64,000 bases of DNA from Auanema rhodensis (taxonomy: Eukaryota > Nematoda > Chromadorea > Rhabditida > Rhabditidae). The position numbers and the translations under genes were made by a program. The DNA lies in contig OZ059899.1 in the NCBI GenBank assembly GCA_964057225.1, positions 10,974,001 through 11,038,000 on the forward strand, given 5' to 3'. This document shows positions 29,895-44,477 of this stretch, piece by piece; the stretch's first letter is position 1; each line of letters opens with the position of its first letter. Below the pieces are notes generated by a model. The model ran no database searches. It saw only the letters and a list, made by a program, of their open reading frames with translations, and was not told where the DNA came from.

Positions 29895-30486
29895 TACGAA
29901 AGTACGAAATAACAAAGCGCTGATTATAGGAAACGTGAATGAATGCAGATATTCTCAATTCCGATTCATTAACTAGATCGTGGTCAGCATTTTCCAACAT
30001 TGATAAAATAGAAACTGAGAAAAAAACATCAACAAATGACACTATTAACTTGGTTTTTTAACATCTTTTTTATATTTCTTTTTTCACTATGAGAGAACTT
30101 ATATTTATTGCTTTTTCAAAATTTTCCATTTTTAACATTATACATCTTGACTATCACACATTGAGAACAACAGTTGGCAATGTTGGTTGTCACGTCATAT
30201 TTCATGCAGTTAGATTTTCAGACACATTAATACCTTTAACCATTCTTCTTATGAGTTTTGTAACGATAGATCGTAATAGGATATGAATTGCTATAATATG
30301 AAAAAATACAAGACATAGTCAACATTGATTTCCCCAAATAGTATCATGTTTGCTTGTTATTCAATTAGAACACTTTTTTTTTTGATTGTTTTCTTGAAAT
30401 ATTCTTTTTTTTCTTTAACAAAGTTATGACTGAGATCAAAATTTGAATTTACTTTTGAACAATTAAACAGAAATTTAAAAAATATT

Positions 30487-30560
30487 TGCCGCCAGCAAGG
30501 GTCGAATCTGCGACCTTGGGCTTATTAGACCCACGCTCTAACCGACTGAGCTATGGCGGC
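30487..30560 (-). tRNA. tRNA-Ile(AAU), variant G53A/C62T
   Basis: T-stem GCAGA/CTTGC: an A53-C61 mismatch at the loop-closing pair and a G52-T62 wobble. Box B becomes GATTCGACC. Probably weak or inactive. First of six such copies. Confidence 0.85.
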
Positions 30561-31153
30561 TACGAAAGTACGAAATAACAAAGCGCTGATTATAGGAAAC
30601 GTGAATGAATGCAGATATTCTCAATTCCGATTCATTAACTAGATCGTGGTCAGCATTTTACAACATTGATAAAATAGAAACTGAGAAAAAAACATCAACA
30701 AATGACACTATTAACTTGGTTTTTTTAACAGCTTTTTTATATTTCTTTTTTCACTATGAGAGAACTTATATTTATTGCTTTTTCAAAATTTTCCATTTTT
30801 AACATTATACATCTTGACTATCACACATTGAGAACAACAGTTGGCAATGTTGGTTGTCACGTCATATTTCATGCAGTTAGATTTTCAGACACATTAATAC
30901 CTTTGACCATTCTTCTTATGAGTTTTGTAACGATAGATCGTAATAGGAAATGAATTGCTATAATATGAAAAAATACAAGACATAGTCAACATTGATTTCC
31001 GAAAATAGTATCATGTTTGCTTGTTATTCAATTAGAACACTTATTTTTTGATTGTTTTCTTGAAATATTCTTTTTTTTTCTTTAACAAAGTTATGACTGA
31101 GATCAAAATTTGAACTTACTTTTGAACAATTAAACAGAAATTTAAAAAATATT

Positions 31154-31227
31154 TGCCGCCAGCAGGGTTCGAACCTGCGACCTTGGGCTTATTAGACCCA
31201 CGTTCTAACCGACTGAGCTATGGCGGC
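31154..31227 (-). tRNA. tRNA-Ile(AAU), variant C59A + G24A
   Basis: T-loop TTCGAAC, still canonical. G24A breaks the C11-G24 pair in the D-stem. First of four such copies. Confidence 0.88.
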
Positions 31228-31819
31228 TACGAAAGTACGAAATAACAAAGCGCTGATTATAGGAAACGTGAATGAATGCAGATATTCTCAATTCCGATTC
31301 ATTAACTAGATCGTGGTCAGCATTTTACAACATTGATAAAATAGAAACTGAGAAAAAACATCAACAAATGACACTATTAACTTGGTTTTTTGAACAGCTT
31401 TTTTATATTTCTTTTTTCACTATGAGAGAACTTATATTTATTGCTTTTTCAAAATTTTCCATTTTTAACATTATACATCTTGACTATCACACATTGAGAA
31501 CAACAGTTGGCAATGTTGGTTGTCACGTCATATTTCATGCAGTTAGATTTTCAGACACATTAATACCTTTAACCATTCTTCTTATGAGTTTTGTAACGAT
31601 AGATCGTAATAGGATATGAATTGCTATAATATGAAAAAATACAAGACATAGTCAACATTGATTTCCCCAAATAGTATCATGTTTGCTTGTTATTCAATTA
31701 TAACACTTTTTTTTTTGATTGTTTTCTTGAAATATTCTTTTTTTTCTTTAACAAAGTTATGACTGAGATCAAAATTTGAACTTACTTTTGAACAATTAAA
31801 CAGAAATTTAAAAAATATT

Positions 31820-31893
31820 TGCCGCCAGCAGGGGTCGAACCTGCGACCTTGGGCTTATTAGACCCACGCTCTAACCGACTGAGCTATGGCGGC
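31820..31893 (-). tRNA. tRNA-Ile(AAU), consensus
   Basis: Same sequence as the copy at 10725. Confidence 0.96.
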
Positions 31894-32484
31894 TACGAAA
31901 GTACGAAATAACAAAGCGCTGATTATAGGAAACGTGAATGAATGCAGATATTCTCAATTCCGATTCATTAACTAGATCGTGGTCAGCATTTTACAACATT
32001 GATAAAATAGAAACTGAGAAAAAAACATCAACAAATAACACTATTAACTTGGTTTTTTAACAGCTTTTTTATATTTCTTTTTTCACTATGAGAGAACTTA
32101 TATTTAATGCTTTTTCAAAATTTTCCATTTTTAACATTACACATCTTGACTATCACACATTGAGAACAACAGTTGGCAATGTTGGTTGTCACGTCATATT
32201 TCATGCAGTTAGATTTTCAGACACATTAATACCTTTGACCATTCTTCTTATGAGTTTTGTAACGATAGATCGTAATAGGATATGAATTGCTATAATATGA
32301 AAAAATACAAGACATAGTCAACATTGATTTCCCCAAATAGTATCATGTTTGCTTGTTATTCAATTAGAACACTTTTTTTTTGATTGTTTTCTTGAAATAT
32401 TCTTTTTTTTCTTTAACAAAGTTATGACTGAGATCAAAATTTGAACTTACTTTTGAACAATTAAACAGAAATTTAAAAAATATT

Positions 32485-32558
32485 TGCCGCGAGCAGGGGT
32501 CGAACCTGCGACCTTGGGCTTATTAGACCCACGCTCTAACCGACTGAGCTATGGCGGC
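32485..32558 (-). tRNA. tRNA-Ile(AAU), variant G67C
   Basis: Same acceptor mismatch as the copy at 10059. Confidence 0.88.
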
Positions 32559-33149
32559 TACGAAAGTACGAAATAACAAAGCGCTGATTATAGGAAACGT
32601 GAATGAATGCAGATATTCTCAATTCCGATTCATTAACTAGATCGTGGTCAGCATTTTACAACATTGATAAAATAGAAACTGAGAAAAAAACATCAACAAA
32701 TGACACTATTAACTTGGTTTTTTAACATCTTTTTTATATTTCTTTTTTCACTATGAGAGAACTTATATTTATTGCTTTTTCAAAATTTTCCATTTTTAAC
32801 ATTATACATCTTGACTATCACACATTGAGAACAACAGTTGGCAATGTTGGTTGTCACGTCATATTTCATGCAGTTAGATTTTCAGACACATTAATACCTT
32901 TGACCATTCTTCTTATGAGTTTTGTAACGATAGATCGTAATAGGATATGAATTGCTATAATATGAAAAAATACAAGACATAGTCAACATTGATTTCCAAA
33001 AATAGTATCATGTTTGCTTGTTATTCAATTAGAACACTTATTTTTTGATTGTTTTCTTGAAATATTCTTTTTTTTCTTTAACAAAGTTATGACTGAGATC
33101 AAAATTTGAACTTACTTTTGAACAATTAAACAGAAATTTAAAAAATATT

Positions 33150-33223
33150 TGCCGCCAGCAAGGGTCGAATCTGCGACCTTGGGCTTATTAGACCCACGCT
33201 CTAACCGACTGAGCTATGGCGGC
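33150..33223 (-). tRNA. tRNA-Ile(AAU), variant G53A/C62T
   Basis: As at 30487. Confidence 0.85.
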
Positions 33224-33815
33224 TACGAAAGTACGAAATAACAAAGCGCTGATTATAGGAAACGTGAATGAATGCAGATATTCTCATTTCCGATTCATTA
33301 ACTAGATCGTGGTCAGCATTTTACAACATTGATAAAATAGAAACTGAGAAAAAACATCAACAAATGACACTATTAACTTGGTTTTTTGAACAGCTTTTTT
33401 ATATTTCTTTTTTCACTATGAGAGAACTTATATTTAATGCTTTTTCAAAATTTTCCATTTTTAACATTATACATCTTGACTATAACACATTGAGAACAAC
33501 AGTTGGCAATGTTGGTTGTCACGTCATATTTCATGCAGTTAGATTTTCAGACACATTAATACCTTTGACCATTCTTCTTATGAGTTTTGTAACGATAGAT
33601 CGTAATAGGAAATGAATTGCTATAATATGAAAAAATACAAGACATAGTCAACATTGATTTCCAAAAATAGTATCATGTTTGCTTGTTATTCAATTAGAAC
33701 ACTTATTTTTTGATTGTTTTCTTGAAATATTCTTTTTTTTTCTTTAACAAAGTTATGACTGAGATCAAAATTTGAACTTACTTTTGAACAATTAAACAGA
33801 AATTTAAAAAATATT

Positions 33816-33889
33816 TGCCGCCAGCAGGGGTCGAACCTGCGACCTTGGGCTTATTAGACCCACGCTCTAACCGACTGAGCTATGGCGGC
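33816..33889 (-). tRNA. tRNA-Ile(AAU), consensus
   Basis: Same sequence as the copy at 10725. Confidence 0.96.
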
Positions 33890-34481
33890 TACGAAAGTAC
33901 GAAATAACAAAGCGCTGATTATAGGAAACGTGAATGAATGCAGATATTCTCAATTCCGATTCATTAACTAGATCGTGGTCAGCATTTTACAACATTGATA
34001 AAATAGAAACTGAGAAAAAAACATCAACAAATAACACTATTAACTTGGTTTTTTAACAGCTTTTTTATATTTCTTTTTTCACTATGAGAGAACTTATATT
34101 TAATGCTTTTTCAAAATTTTCCATTTTTAACATTATACATCTTGACTATAACACATTGAGAACAACAGTTGGCAATGTTGGTTGTCACGTCATATTTCAT
34201 GCAGTTAGATTTTCAGACACATTAATACCTTTGACCATTCTTCTTATGAGTTTTGTAACGATAGATCGTAATAGGAAATGAATTGCTATAATATGAAAAA
34301 ATACAAGACATAGTCAACATTGATTTCCAAAAATAGTATCAAGTTTGCTTGTTATTCAATTAGAACACTTATTTTTTGATTGTTTTCTTGAAATATTCTT
34401 TTTTTTTCTTTAACAAAGTTATGACTGAGATCAAAATTTGAACTTACTTTTGAACAATTAAACAGAAATTTTAAAAATATT

Positions 34482-34555
34482 TGCCGCCAGCAGGGGTCGA
34501 ACCTGCGACCTTGGGCTTATTAGACCCACGCTCTAACCGACTGAGCTATGGCGGC
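34482..34555 (-). tRNA. tRNA-Ile(AAU), consensus
   Basis: Consensus gene; its terminator is T5 rather than T6. Confidence 0.95.
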
Positions 34556-35147
34556 TACGAAAGTACGATATAACAAAGCGCTGATTATAGGAAACGTGAA
34601 TGAATGCAGATATTCTCAATTCCGATTCATTAACTAGATCGTGGTCAGCATTTTACAACATTGATAAAATAGAAACTGAGAAAAAACATCAACAAATGAC
34701 ACTATTAACTTGGTTTTTTTAACAGCTTTTTTATATGTCTTTTTTCACTATGAGAGAACTTATATTTATTGCTTTTTCAAAATTTTCCATTTTTAACATT
34801 ATACATCTTGACTATCACACATTGAGAACAACAGTTGGCAATGTTGGTTGTCACGTCATATTTCATGCAGTTAGATTTTCAGACACATTAATACCTTTAA
34901 CCATTCTTCTTATGAGTTTTGTAACGATAGATCGTAATAGGATATGAATTGCTATAATATGAAAAAATACAAGACATAGTCAACATTGATTTCCCCAAAT
35001 AGTATCATGTTTGCTTGTTATTCAATTAGAACACTTTTTTTTTTGATTGTTTTCTTGAAATATTCTTTTTTTTCTTTAACAAAGTTATGACTGAGATCAA
35101 AATTTGAACTTACTTTTGAACAATTAAACAGAAATTTAAAAAATATT

Positions 35148-35221
35148 TGCCGCCAGCAAGGGTCGAATCTGCGACCTTGGGCTTATTAGACCCACGCTCT
35201 AACCGACTGAGCTATGGCGGC
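35148..35221 (-). tRNA. tRNA-Ile(AAU), variant G53A/C62T
   Basis: As at 30487. Confidence 0.85.
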
Positions 35222-35814
35222 TACGAAAGTACGAAATAACAAAGCGCTGATTATAGGAAACGTGAATGAATGCAGATATTCTCAATTCCGATTCATTAAC
35301 TAGATCGTGGTCAGCATTTTACAACATTGATAAAATAGAAACTGAGAAAAAAACATCAACAAATGACACTATTAACTTGGTTTTTTTAACAGCTTTTTTA
35401 TATTTCTTTTTTCACTATGAGAGAACTTATATTTATTGCTTTTTCAAAATTTTCCATTTTTAACATTATACATCTTGACTATCACACATTGAGAACAACA
35501 GTTGGCAATGTTGGTTGTCACGTCATATTTCATGCAGTTAGATTTTCAGACACATTAATACCTTTGACCATTCTTCTTATGAGTTTTGTAACGATAGATC
35601 GTAATAGGAAATGAATTGCTATAATATGAAAAAATACAAGACATAGTCAACATTGATTTCCGAAAATAGTATCATGTTTGCTTGTTATTCAATTAGAACA
35701 CTTATTTTTTGATTGTTTTCTTGAAATATTCTTTTTTTTTCTTTAACAAAGTTATGACTGAGATCAAAATTTGAACTTACTTTTGAACAATTAAACAGAA
35801 ATTTAAAAAATATT

Positions 35815-35888
35815 TGCCGCCAGCAGGGTTCGAACCTGCGACCTTGGGCTTATTAGACCCACGTTCTAACCGACTGAGCTATGGCGGC
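35815..35888 (-). tRNA. tRNA-Ile(AAU), variant C59A + G24A
   Basis: As at 31154. Confidence 0.88.
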
Positions 35889-36479
35889 TACGAAAGTACG
35901 AAATAACAAAGCGCTGATTATAGGAAACGTGAATGAATGCAGATATTCTCAATTCCGATTCATTAACTAGATCGTGGTCAGCATTTTACAACATTGATAA
36001 AATAGAAACTGAGAAAAAACATCAACAAATGACACTATTAACTTGGTTTTTTGAACAGCTTTTTTATATTTCTTTTTTCACTATGAGAGAACTTATATTT
36101 ATTGCTTTTTCAAAATTTTCCATTTTTAACATTATACATCTTGACTATCACACATTGAGAACAACAGTTGGCAATGTTGGTTGTCACGTCATATTTCATG
36201 CAGTTAGATTTTCAGACACATTAATACCTTTAACCATTCTTCTTATGAGTTTTGTAACGATAGATCGTAATAGGATATGAATTGCTATAATATGAAAAAA
36301 TACAAGACATAGTCAACATTGATTTCCCCAAATAGTATCATGTTTGCTTGTTATTCAATTATAACACTTTTTTTTTGATTGTTTTCTTGAAATATTCTTT
36401 TTTTTCTTTAACAAAGTTATGACTGAGATCAAAATTTGAACTTACTTTTGAACAATTAAACAGAAATTTTAAAAATATT

Positions 36480-36553
36480 TGCCGCCAGCAGGGGTCGAAC
36501 CTGCGACCTTGGGCTTATTAGACCCACGCTCTAACCGACTGAGCTATGGCGGC
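36480..36553 (-). tRNA. tRNA-Ile(AAU), consensus
   Basis: Consensus gene; T5 terminator as at 34482. Confidence 0.95.
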
Positions 36554-37147
36554 TACGAAAGTACGAAATAACAAAGCGCTGATTATAGGAAACGTGAATG
36601 AATGCAGATATTCTCAATTCCGATTCATTAACTAGATCGTGGTCAGCATTTTACAACATTGATAAAATAGAAACTGAGAAAAAAACATCAACAAATGACA
36701 CTATTAACTTGGTTTTTTTAACAGCTTTTTTATATTTCTTTTTTCACTATGAGAGAACTTATATTTATTGCTTTTTCAAAATTTTCCATTTTTAACATTA
36801 TACATCTTGACTATCACACATTGAGAACAACAGTTGGCAATGTTGGTTGTCACGTCATGTTTCATGCAGTTAGATTTTCAGACACATTAATACCTTTGAC
36901 CATTCTTCTTATGAGTTTTGTAACGATAGATCGTAATAGGAAATGAATTGCTATAATATGAAAAAATACAAGACATAGTCAACATTGATTTCCCCAAATA
37001 GTATCATGTTTGCTTGTTATTCAATTAGAACACTTATTTTTTGATTGTTTTCTTGAAATATTCTTTTTTTTTTCTTTAACAAAGTTATGACTGAGATCAA
37101 AATTTGAACTTACTTTTGAACAATTAAACAGAAATTTAAAAAATATT

Positions 37148-37221
37148 TGCCGCCAGCAGGGGTCGAACCTGCGACCTTGGGCTTATTAGACCCACGTTCT
37201 AACCGACTGAGCTATGGCGGC
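37148..37221 (-). tRNA. tRNA-Ile(AAU), variant G24A
   Basis: D-stem change only; T-loop is the common TTCGACC. First of three such copies. Confidence 0.9.
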
Positions 37222-37812
37222 TACGAAAGTACGAAATAACAAAGCGCTGATTATAGGAAACGTGAATGAATGCAGATATTCTCAATTCCGATTCATTAAC
37301 TAGATCGTGGTCAGCATTTTACAACATTGATAAAATAGAAACTGAGAAAAAACATCAACAAATGACACTATTAACTTGGTTTTTTGAACAGCTTTTTTAT
37401 ATTTCTTTTTTCACTATGAGAGAACTTATATTTATTGCTTTTTCAAAATTTTCCATTTTTAACATTATACATCTTGACTATCACACATTGAGAACAACAG
37501 TTGGCAATGTTGGTTGTCACGTCATATTTCATGCAGTTAGATTTTCAGACACATTAATACCTTTAACCATTCTTCTTATGAGTTTTGTAACGATAGATCG
37601 TAATAGGATATGAATTGCTATAATATGAAAAAATACAAGACATAGTCAACATTGATTTCCCCAAATAGTATCATGTTTGCTTGTTATTCAATTATAACAC
37701 TTTTTTTTTGATTGTTTTCTTGAAATATTCTTTTTTTTCTTTAACAAAGTTATGACTGAGATCAAAATTTGAACTTACTTTTGAACAATTAAACAGAAAT
37801 TTAAAAAATATT

Positions 37813-37886
37813 TGCCGCCAGCAGGGGTCGAACCTGCGACCTTGGGCTTATTAGACCCACGCTCTAACCGACTGAGCTATGGCGGC
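37813..37886 (-). tRNA. tRNA-Ile(AAU), consensus
   Basis: Same sequence as the copy at 10725. Confidence 0.96.
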
Positions 37887-38477
37887 TACGAAAGAACGAA
37901 ATAACAAAGCGCTGATTATAGGAAACGTGAATGAATGCAGATATTCTCAATTCCGATTCATGAACTAGATCGTGGTCAGCATTTTACAACATTGATAAAA
38001 TAGAAACTGAGAAAAAACATCAACAAATGACACTATTAACTTGGTTTTTTAACATCTTTTTTATATTTCTTTTTTCACTATGAGAGAACTTATATTTATT
38101 GCTTTTTCAAAATTTTCCATTTTTAACATTATACATCTTGACTATCACACATTGAGAACAACAGTTGGCAATGTTGGTTGTCACGTCATATTTCATGCAG
38201 TTAGATTTTCAGACACATTAATACCTTTAACCATTCTTCTTATGAGTTTTGTAACGATAGATCGTAATAGGATATGAATTGCTATAATATGAAAAAATAC
38301 AAGACATAGTCAACATTGATTTCCCCAAATAGTATCATGTTTGCTTGTTATTCAATTAGAACACTTTTTTTTTTGATTGTTTTCTTGAAATATTCTTTTT
38401 TTTCTTTAACAAAGTTATGACTGAGATCAAAATTTGAACTTACTTTTGAACAATTAAACAGAAATTTAAAAAATATT

Positions 38478-38551
38478 TGCCGCCAGCAAGGGTCGAATCT
38501 GCGACCTTGGGCTTATTAGACCCACGCTCTAACCGACTGAGCTATGGCGGC
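38478..38551 (-). tRNA. tRNA-Ile(AAU), variant G53A/C62T
   Basis: As at 30487. Confidence 0.85.
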
Positions 38552-39145
38552 TACGAAAGTACGAAATAACAAAGCGCTGATTATAGGAAACGTGAATGAA
38601 TGCAGATATTCTCAATTCCGATTCATTAACTAGATCGTGGTCAGCATTTTACAACATTGATAAAATAGAAACTGAGAAAAAAACATCAACAAATGACACT
38701 ATTAACTTGGTTTTTTTAACAGCTTTTTTATATTTCTTTTTTCACTATGAGAGAACTTATATTTATTGCTTTTTCAAAATTTTCCATTTTTAACATTATA
38801 CATCTTGACTATCACACATTGAGAACAACAGTTGGCAATGTTGGTTGTCACGTCATATTTCATGCAGTTAGATTTTCAGACACATTAATACCTTTGACCA
38901 TTCTTCTTATGAGTTTTGTAACGATAGATCGTAATAGGAAATGAATTGCTATAATATGAAAAAATACAAGACATAGTCAACATTGATTTCCGAAAATAGT
39001 ATCATGTTTGCTTGTTATTCAATTAGAACACTTATTTTTTGATTGTTTTCTTGAAATATTCTTTTTTTTTTCTTTAACAAAGTTATGACTGAGATCAAAA
39101 TTTGAACTTACTTTCGAACAATTAAACAGAAATTTAAAAAATATT

Positions 39146-39219
39146 TGCCGCCAGCAGGGTTCGAACCTGCGACCTTGGGCTTATTAGACCCACGTTCTAA
39201 CCGACTGAGCTATGGCGGC
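39146..39219 (-). tRNA. tRNA-Ile(AAU), variant C59A + G24A
   Basis: As at 31154. Confidence 0.88.
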
Positions 39220-39811
39220 TACGAAAGTACGAAATAACAAAGCGCTGATTATAGGAAACGTGAATGAATGCAGATATTCTCAATTCCGATTCATTAACTA
39301 GATCGTGGTCAGCATTTTACAACATTGATAAAATAGAAACTGAGAAAAAACATCAACAAATGACACTATTAACTTGGTTTTTTGAACAGCTTTTTTATAT
39401 TTCTTTTTTCACTATGAGAGAACTTATATTTATTGCTTTTTCAAAATTTTCCATTTTTAACATTATACATCTTGACTATCACACATTGAGAACAACAGTT
39501 GGCAATGTTGGTTGTCACGTCATATTTCATGCAGTTAGATTTTCAGACACATTAATACCTTTAACCATTCTTCTTATGAGTTTTGTAACGATAGATCGTA
39601 ATAGGAAATGAATTGCTATAATATGAAAAAATACAAGACATAGTCAACATTGATTTCCCCAAATAGTATCATGTTTGCTTGTTATTCAATTAGAACACTT
39701 TTTTTTTTGATTGTTTTCTTGAAATATTCTTTTTTTTCTTTAACAAAGTTATGACTGAGATCAAAATTTGAACTTACTTTTGAACAATTAAACAGAAATT
39801 TAAAAAATATT

Positions 39812-39885
39812 TGCCGCCAGCAAGGGTCGAATCTGCGACCTTGGGCTTATTAGACCCACGCTCTAACCGACTGAGCTATGGCGGC
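39812..39885 (-). tRNA. tRNA-Ile(AAU), variant G53A/C62T
   Basis: As at 30487. Confidence 0.85.
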
Positions 39886-40478
39886 TACGAAAGTACGAAA
39901 TAACAAAGCGCTGATTATAGGAAACGTGAATGAATGCAGATATTCTCAATTCCGATTCATTAACTAGATCGTGGTCAGCATTTTACAACATTGATAAAAT
40001 AGAAACTGAGAAAAAAACATCAACAAATGACACTATTAACTTGGTTTTTTTAACAGCTTTTTTATATTTCTTTTTTCACTATGAGAGAACTTATATTTAT
40101 TGCTTTTTCAAAATTTTCCATTTTTAACATTATACATCTTGACTATCACACATTGAGAACAACAGTTGGCAATGTTGGTTGTCACGTCATATTTCATGCA
40201 GTTAGATTTTCAGACACATTAATACCTTTGACCATTCTTCTTATGAGTTTTGTAACGATAGATCGTAATAGGAAATGAATTGCTATAATATGAAAAAATA
40301 CAAGACATAGTCAACATTGATTTCCGAAAATAGTATCATGTTTGCTTGTTATTCAATTAGAACACTTATTTTTTGATTGTTTTCTTGAAATATTCTTTTT
40401 TTTTCTTTAACAAAGTTATGACTGAGATCAAAATTTGAACTTACTTTTGAACAATTAAACAGAAATTTAAAAAATATT

Positions 40479-40552
40479 TGCCGCCAGCAGGGTTCGAACC
40501 TGCGACCTTGGGCTTATTAGACCCACGTTCTAACCGACTGAGCTATGGCGGC
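40479..40552 (-). tRNA. tRNA-Ile(AAU), variant C59A + G24A
   Basis: As at 31154. Confidence 0.88.
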
Positions 40553-41144
40553 TACGAAAGTACGAAATAACAAAGCGCTGATTATAGGAAACGTGAATGA
40601 ATGCAGATATTCTCAATTCCGATTCATTAACTAGATCGTGGTCAGCATTTTACAACATTGATAAAATAGAAACTGAGAAAAAACATCAACAAATGACACT
40701 ATTAACTTGGTTTTTTGAACAGCTTTTTTATATTTCTTTTTTCACTATGAGAGAACTTATATTTATTGCTTTTTCAAAATTTTCCATTTTTAACATTATA
40801 CATCTTGACTATCACACATTGAGAACAACAGTTGGCAATGTTGGTTGTCACGTCATATTTCATGCAGTTAGATTTTCAGACACATTAATACCTTTAACCA
40901 TTCTTCTTATGAGTTTTGTAACGATAGATCGTAATAGGATATGAATTGCTATAATATGAAAAAATACAAGACATAGTCAACATTGATTTCCCCAAATAGT
41001 ATCATGTTTGCTTGTTATTCAATCATAACACTTTTTTTTTTGATTGTTTTCTTGAAATATTCTTTTTTTTCTTTAACAAAGTTATGACTGAGATCAAAAT
41101 TTGAACTTACTTTTGAACAATTAAACAGAAATTTAAAAAATATT

Positions 41145-41218
41145 TGCCGCGAGCAGGGGTCGAACCTGCGACCTTGGGCTTATTAGACCCACGCTCTAAC
41201 CGACTGAGCTATGGCGGC
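41145..41218 (-). tRNA. tRNA-Ile(AAU), variant G67C
   Basis: As at 10059. Confidence 0.88.
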
Positions 41219-41809
41219 TACGAAAGTACGAAATAACAAAGCGCTGATTATAGGAAACGTGAATGAATGCAGATATTCTCAATTCCGATTCATTAACTAG
41301 ATCGTGGTCAGCATTTTACAACATTGATAAAATAGAAACTGAGAAAAAAACATCAACAAATGACACTATTAACTTGGTTTTTTAACATCTTTTTTATATT
41401 TCTTTTTTCACTATGAGAGAACTTATATTTATTGCTTTTTCAAAATTTTCCATTTTTAACATTATACATCTTGACTATCACACATTGAGAACAACAGTTG
41501 GCAATGTTGGTTGTCACGTCATATTTCATGCAGTTAGATTTTCAGACACATTAATACCTTTGACCATTCTTCTTATGAGTTTTGTAACGATAGATCGTAA
41601 TAGGATATGAATTGCTATAATATGAAAAAATACAAGACATAGTCAACATTGATTTCCAAAAATAGTATCATGTTTGCTTGTTATTCAATTAGAACACTTA
41701 TTTTTTGATTGTTTTCTTGAAATATTCTTTTTTTTCTTTAACAAAGTTATGACTGAGATCAAAATTTGAACTTACTTTTGAACAATTAAACAGAAATTTA
41801 AAAAATATT

Positions 41810-41883
41810 TGCCGCGAGCAGGGGTCGAACCTGCGACCTTGGGCTTATTAGACCCACGCTCTAACCGACTGAGCTATGGCGGC
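41810..41883 (-). tRNA. tRNA-Ile(AAU), variant G67C
   Basis: As at 10059; adjacent to another G67C copy, so likely a local unit duplication. Confidence 0.88.
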
Positions 41884-42476
41884 TACGAAAGTACGAAATA
41901 ACAAAGCGCTGATTATAGGAAACGTGAATGAATGCAGATATTCTCAATTCCGATTCATTAACTAGATCGTGGTCAGCATTTTACAACATTGATAAAATAG
42001 AAACTGAGAAAAAAACATCAACAAATGACACTATTAACTTGGTTTTTTTAACAGCTTTTTTATATTTCTTTTTTCACTATGAGAGAACTTATATTTATTG
42101 CTTTTTCAAAATTTTCCATTTTTAACATTATACATCTTGACTATCACACATTGAGAACAACAGTTGGCAATGTTGGTTGTCACGTCATGTTTCATGCAGT
42201 TAGATTTTCAGACACATTAATACCTTTGACCATTCTTCTTATGAGTTTTGTAACGATAGATCGTAATAGGAAATGAATTGCTATAATATGAAAAAATACA
42301 AGACATAGTCAACATTGATTTCCGAAAATAGTATCATGTTTGCTTGTTATTCAATTAGAACACTTATTTTTTGATTGTTTTCTTGAAATATTCTTTTTTT
42401 TTCTTTAACAAAGTTATGACTGAGATCAAAATTTGAACTTACTTTTGAACAATTAAACAGAAATTTAAAAAATATT

Positions 42477-42550
42477 TGCCGCCAGCAGGGGTCGAACCTG
42501 CGACCTTGGGCTTATTAGACCCACGTTCTAACCGACTGAGCTATGGCGGC
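42477..42550 (-). tRNA. tRNA-Ile(AAU), variant G24A
   Basis: As at 37148. Confidence 0.9.
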
Positions 42551-43142
42551 TACGAAAGTACGAAATAACAAAGCGCTGATTATAGGAAACGTGAATGAAT
42601 GCAGATATTCTCAATTCCGATTCATTAACTAGATCGTGGTCAGCATTTTACAACATTGATAAAATAGAAACTGAGAAAAAACATCAACAAATGACACTAT
42701 TAACTTGGTTTTTTGAACAGCTTTTTTATATTTCTTTTTTCACTATGAGAGAACTTATATTTATTGCTTTTTCAAAATTTTCCATTTTTAACATTATACA
42801 TCTTGACTATCACACATTGAGAACAACAGTTGGCAATGTTGGTTGTCACGTCATATTTCATGCAGTTAGATTTTCAGACACATTAATACCTTTAACCATT
42901 CTTCTTAGGAGTTTTGTAACGATAGATCGTAATAGGATATGAATTGCTATAATATGAAAAAATACAAGACATAGTCAACATTGATTTCCCCAAATAGTAT
43001 CATGTTTGCTTGTTATTCGATTATAACACTTTTTTTTTTGATTGTTTTCTTGAAATATTCTTTTTTTTCTTTAACAAAGTTATGACTGAGATCAAAATTT
43101 GAACTTACTTTTGAACAATTAAACAGAAATTTAAAAAATATT

Positions 43143-43216
43143 TGCCGCCAGCAAGGGTCGAATCTGCGACCTTGGGCTTATTAGACCCACGCTCTAACCG
43201 ACTGAGCTATGGCGGC
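43143..43216 (-). tRNA. tRNA-Ile(AAU), variant G53A/C62T
   Basis: As at 30487. Confidence 0.85.
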
Positions 43217-43809
43217 TACGAAAGTACGAAATAACAAAGCGCTGATTATAGGAAACGTGAATGAATGCAGATATTCTCAATTCCGATTCATTAACTAGAT
43301 CGTGGTCAGCATTTTACAACATTGATAAAATAGAAACTGAGAAAAAAACATCAACAAATGACACTATTAACTTGGTTTTTTTAACAGCTTTTTTATATTT
43401 CTTTTTTCACTATGAGAGAACTTATATTTATTGCTTTTTCAAAATTTTCCATTTTTAACATTATACATCTTGACTATCACACATTGAGAACAACAGTTGG
43501 CAATGTTGGTTGTCACGTCATATTTCATGCAGTTAAATTTTCAGACACATTAATACCTTTGACCATTCTTCTTATGAGTTTTGTAACGATAGATCGTAAT
43601 AGGAAATGAATCGCTATAATATGAAAAAATACAAGACATAGTCAACATTGATTTCCAAAAATAGTATCATGTTTGCTTGTTATTCAATTAGAACACTTAT
43701 TTTTTGATTGTTTTCTTGAAATATTCTTTTTTTTTCTTTAACAAAGTTATGACTGAGATCAAAATTTGAACTTACTTTTGAACAATTAAACAGAAATTTA
43801 AAAAATATT

Positions 43810-43883
43810 TGCCGCCAGCAGGGGTCGAACCTGCGACCTTGGGCTTATTAGACCCACGCTCTAACCGACTGAGCTATGGCGGC
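43810..43883 (-). tRNA. tRNA-Ile(AAU), consensus
   Basis: Same sequence as the copy at 10725. Confidence 0.96.
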
Positions 43884-44477
43884 TACGAAAGTACGAAATA
43901 ACAAAGCGCTGATTATAGGAAACGTGAATGAATGCAGATATTCTCAATTCCGATTCATTAACTAGATCGTGGTCAGCATTTTACAACATTGATAAAATAG
44001 AAACTGAGAAAAAAACATCAACAAATGACACTATTAACTTGGTTTTTTTAACAGCTTTTTTATATTTCTTTTTTCACTATGAGAGAACTTATATTTATTG
44101 CTTCTTCAAAATTTTCCATTTTTAACATTATACATCTTGACTATCACACATTGAGAACAACAGTTGGCAATGTTGGTTGTCACGTCATGTTTCATGCAGT
44201 TAGATTTTCAGACACATTAATACCTTTAACCATTCTTCTTATGAGTTTTGTAACGATAGATCGTAATAGGAAATGAATTGCTATAATATGAAAAAATACA
44301 AGACATAGTCAACATTGATTTCCGAAAATAGTATCATGTTTGCTTGTTATTCAATTAGAACACTTATTTTTTGATTGTTTTCTTGAAATATTCTTTTTTT
44401 TTTCTTTAACAAAGTTATGACTGAGATCAAAATTTGAACTTACTTTTGAACAATTAAACAGAAATTTAAAAAATATT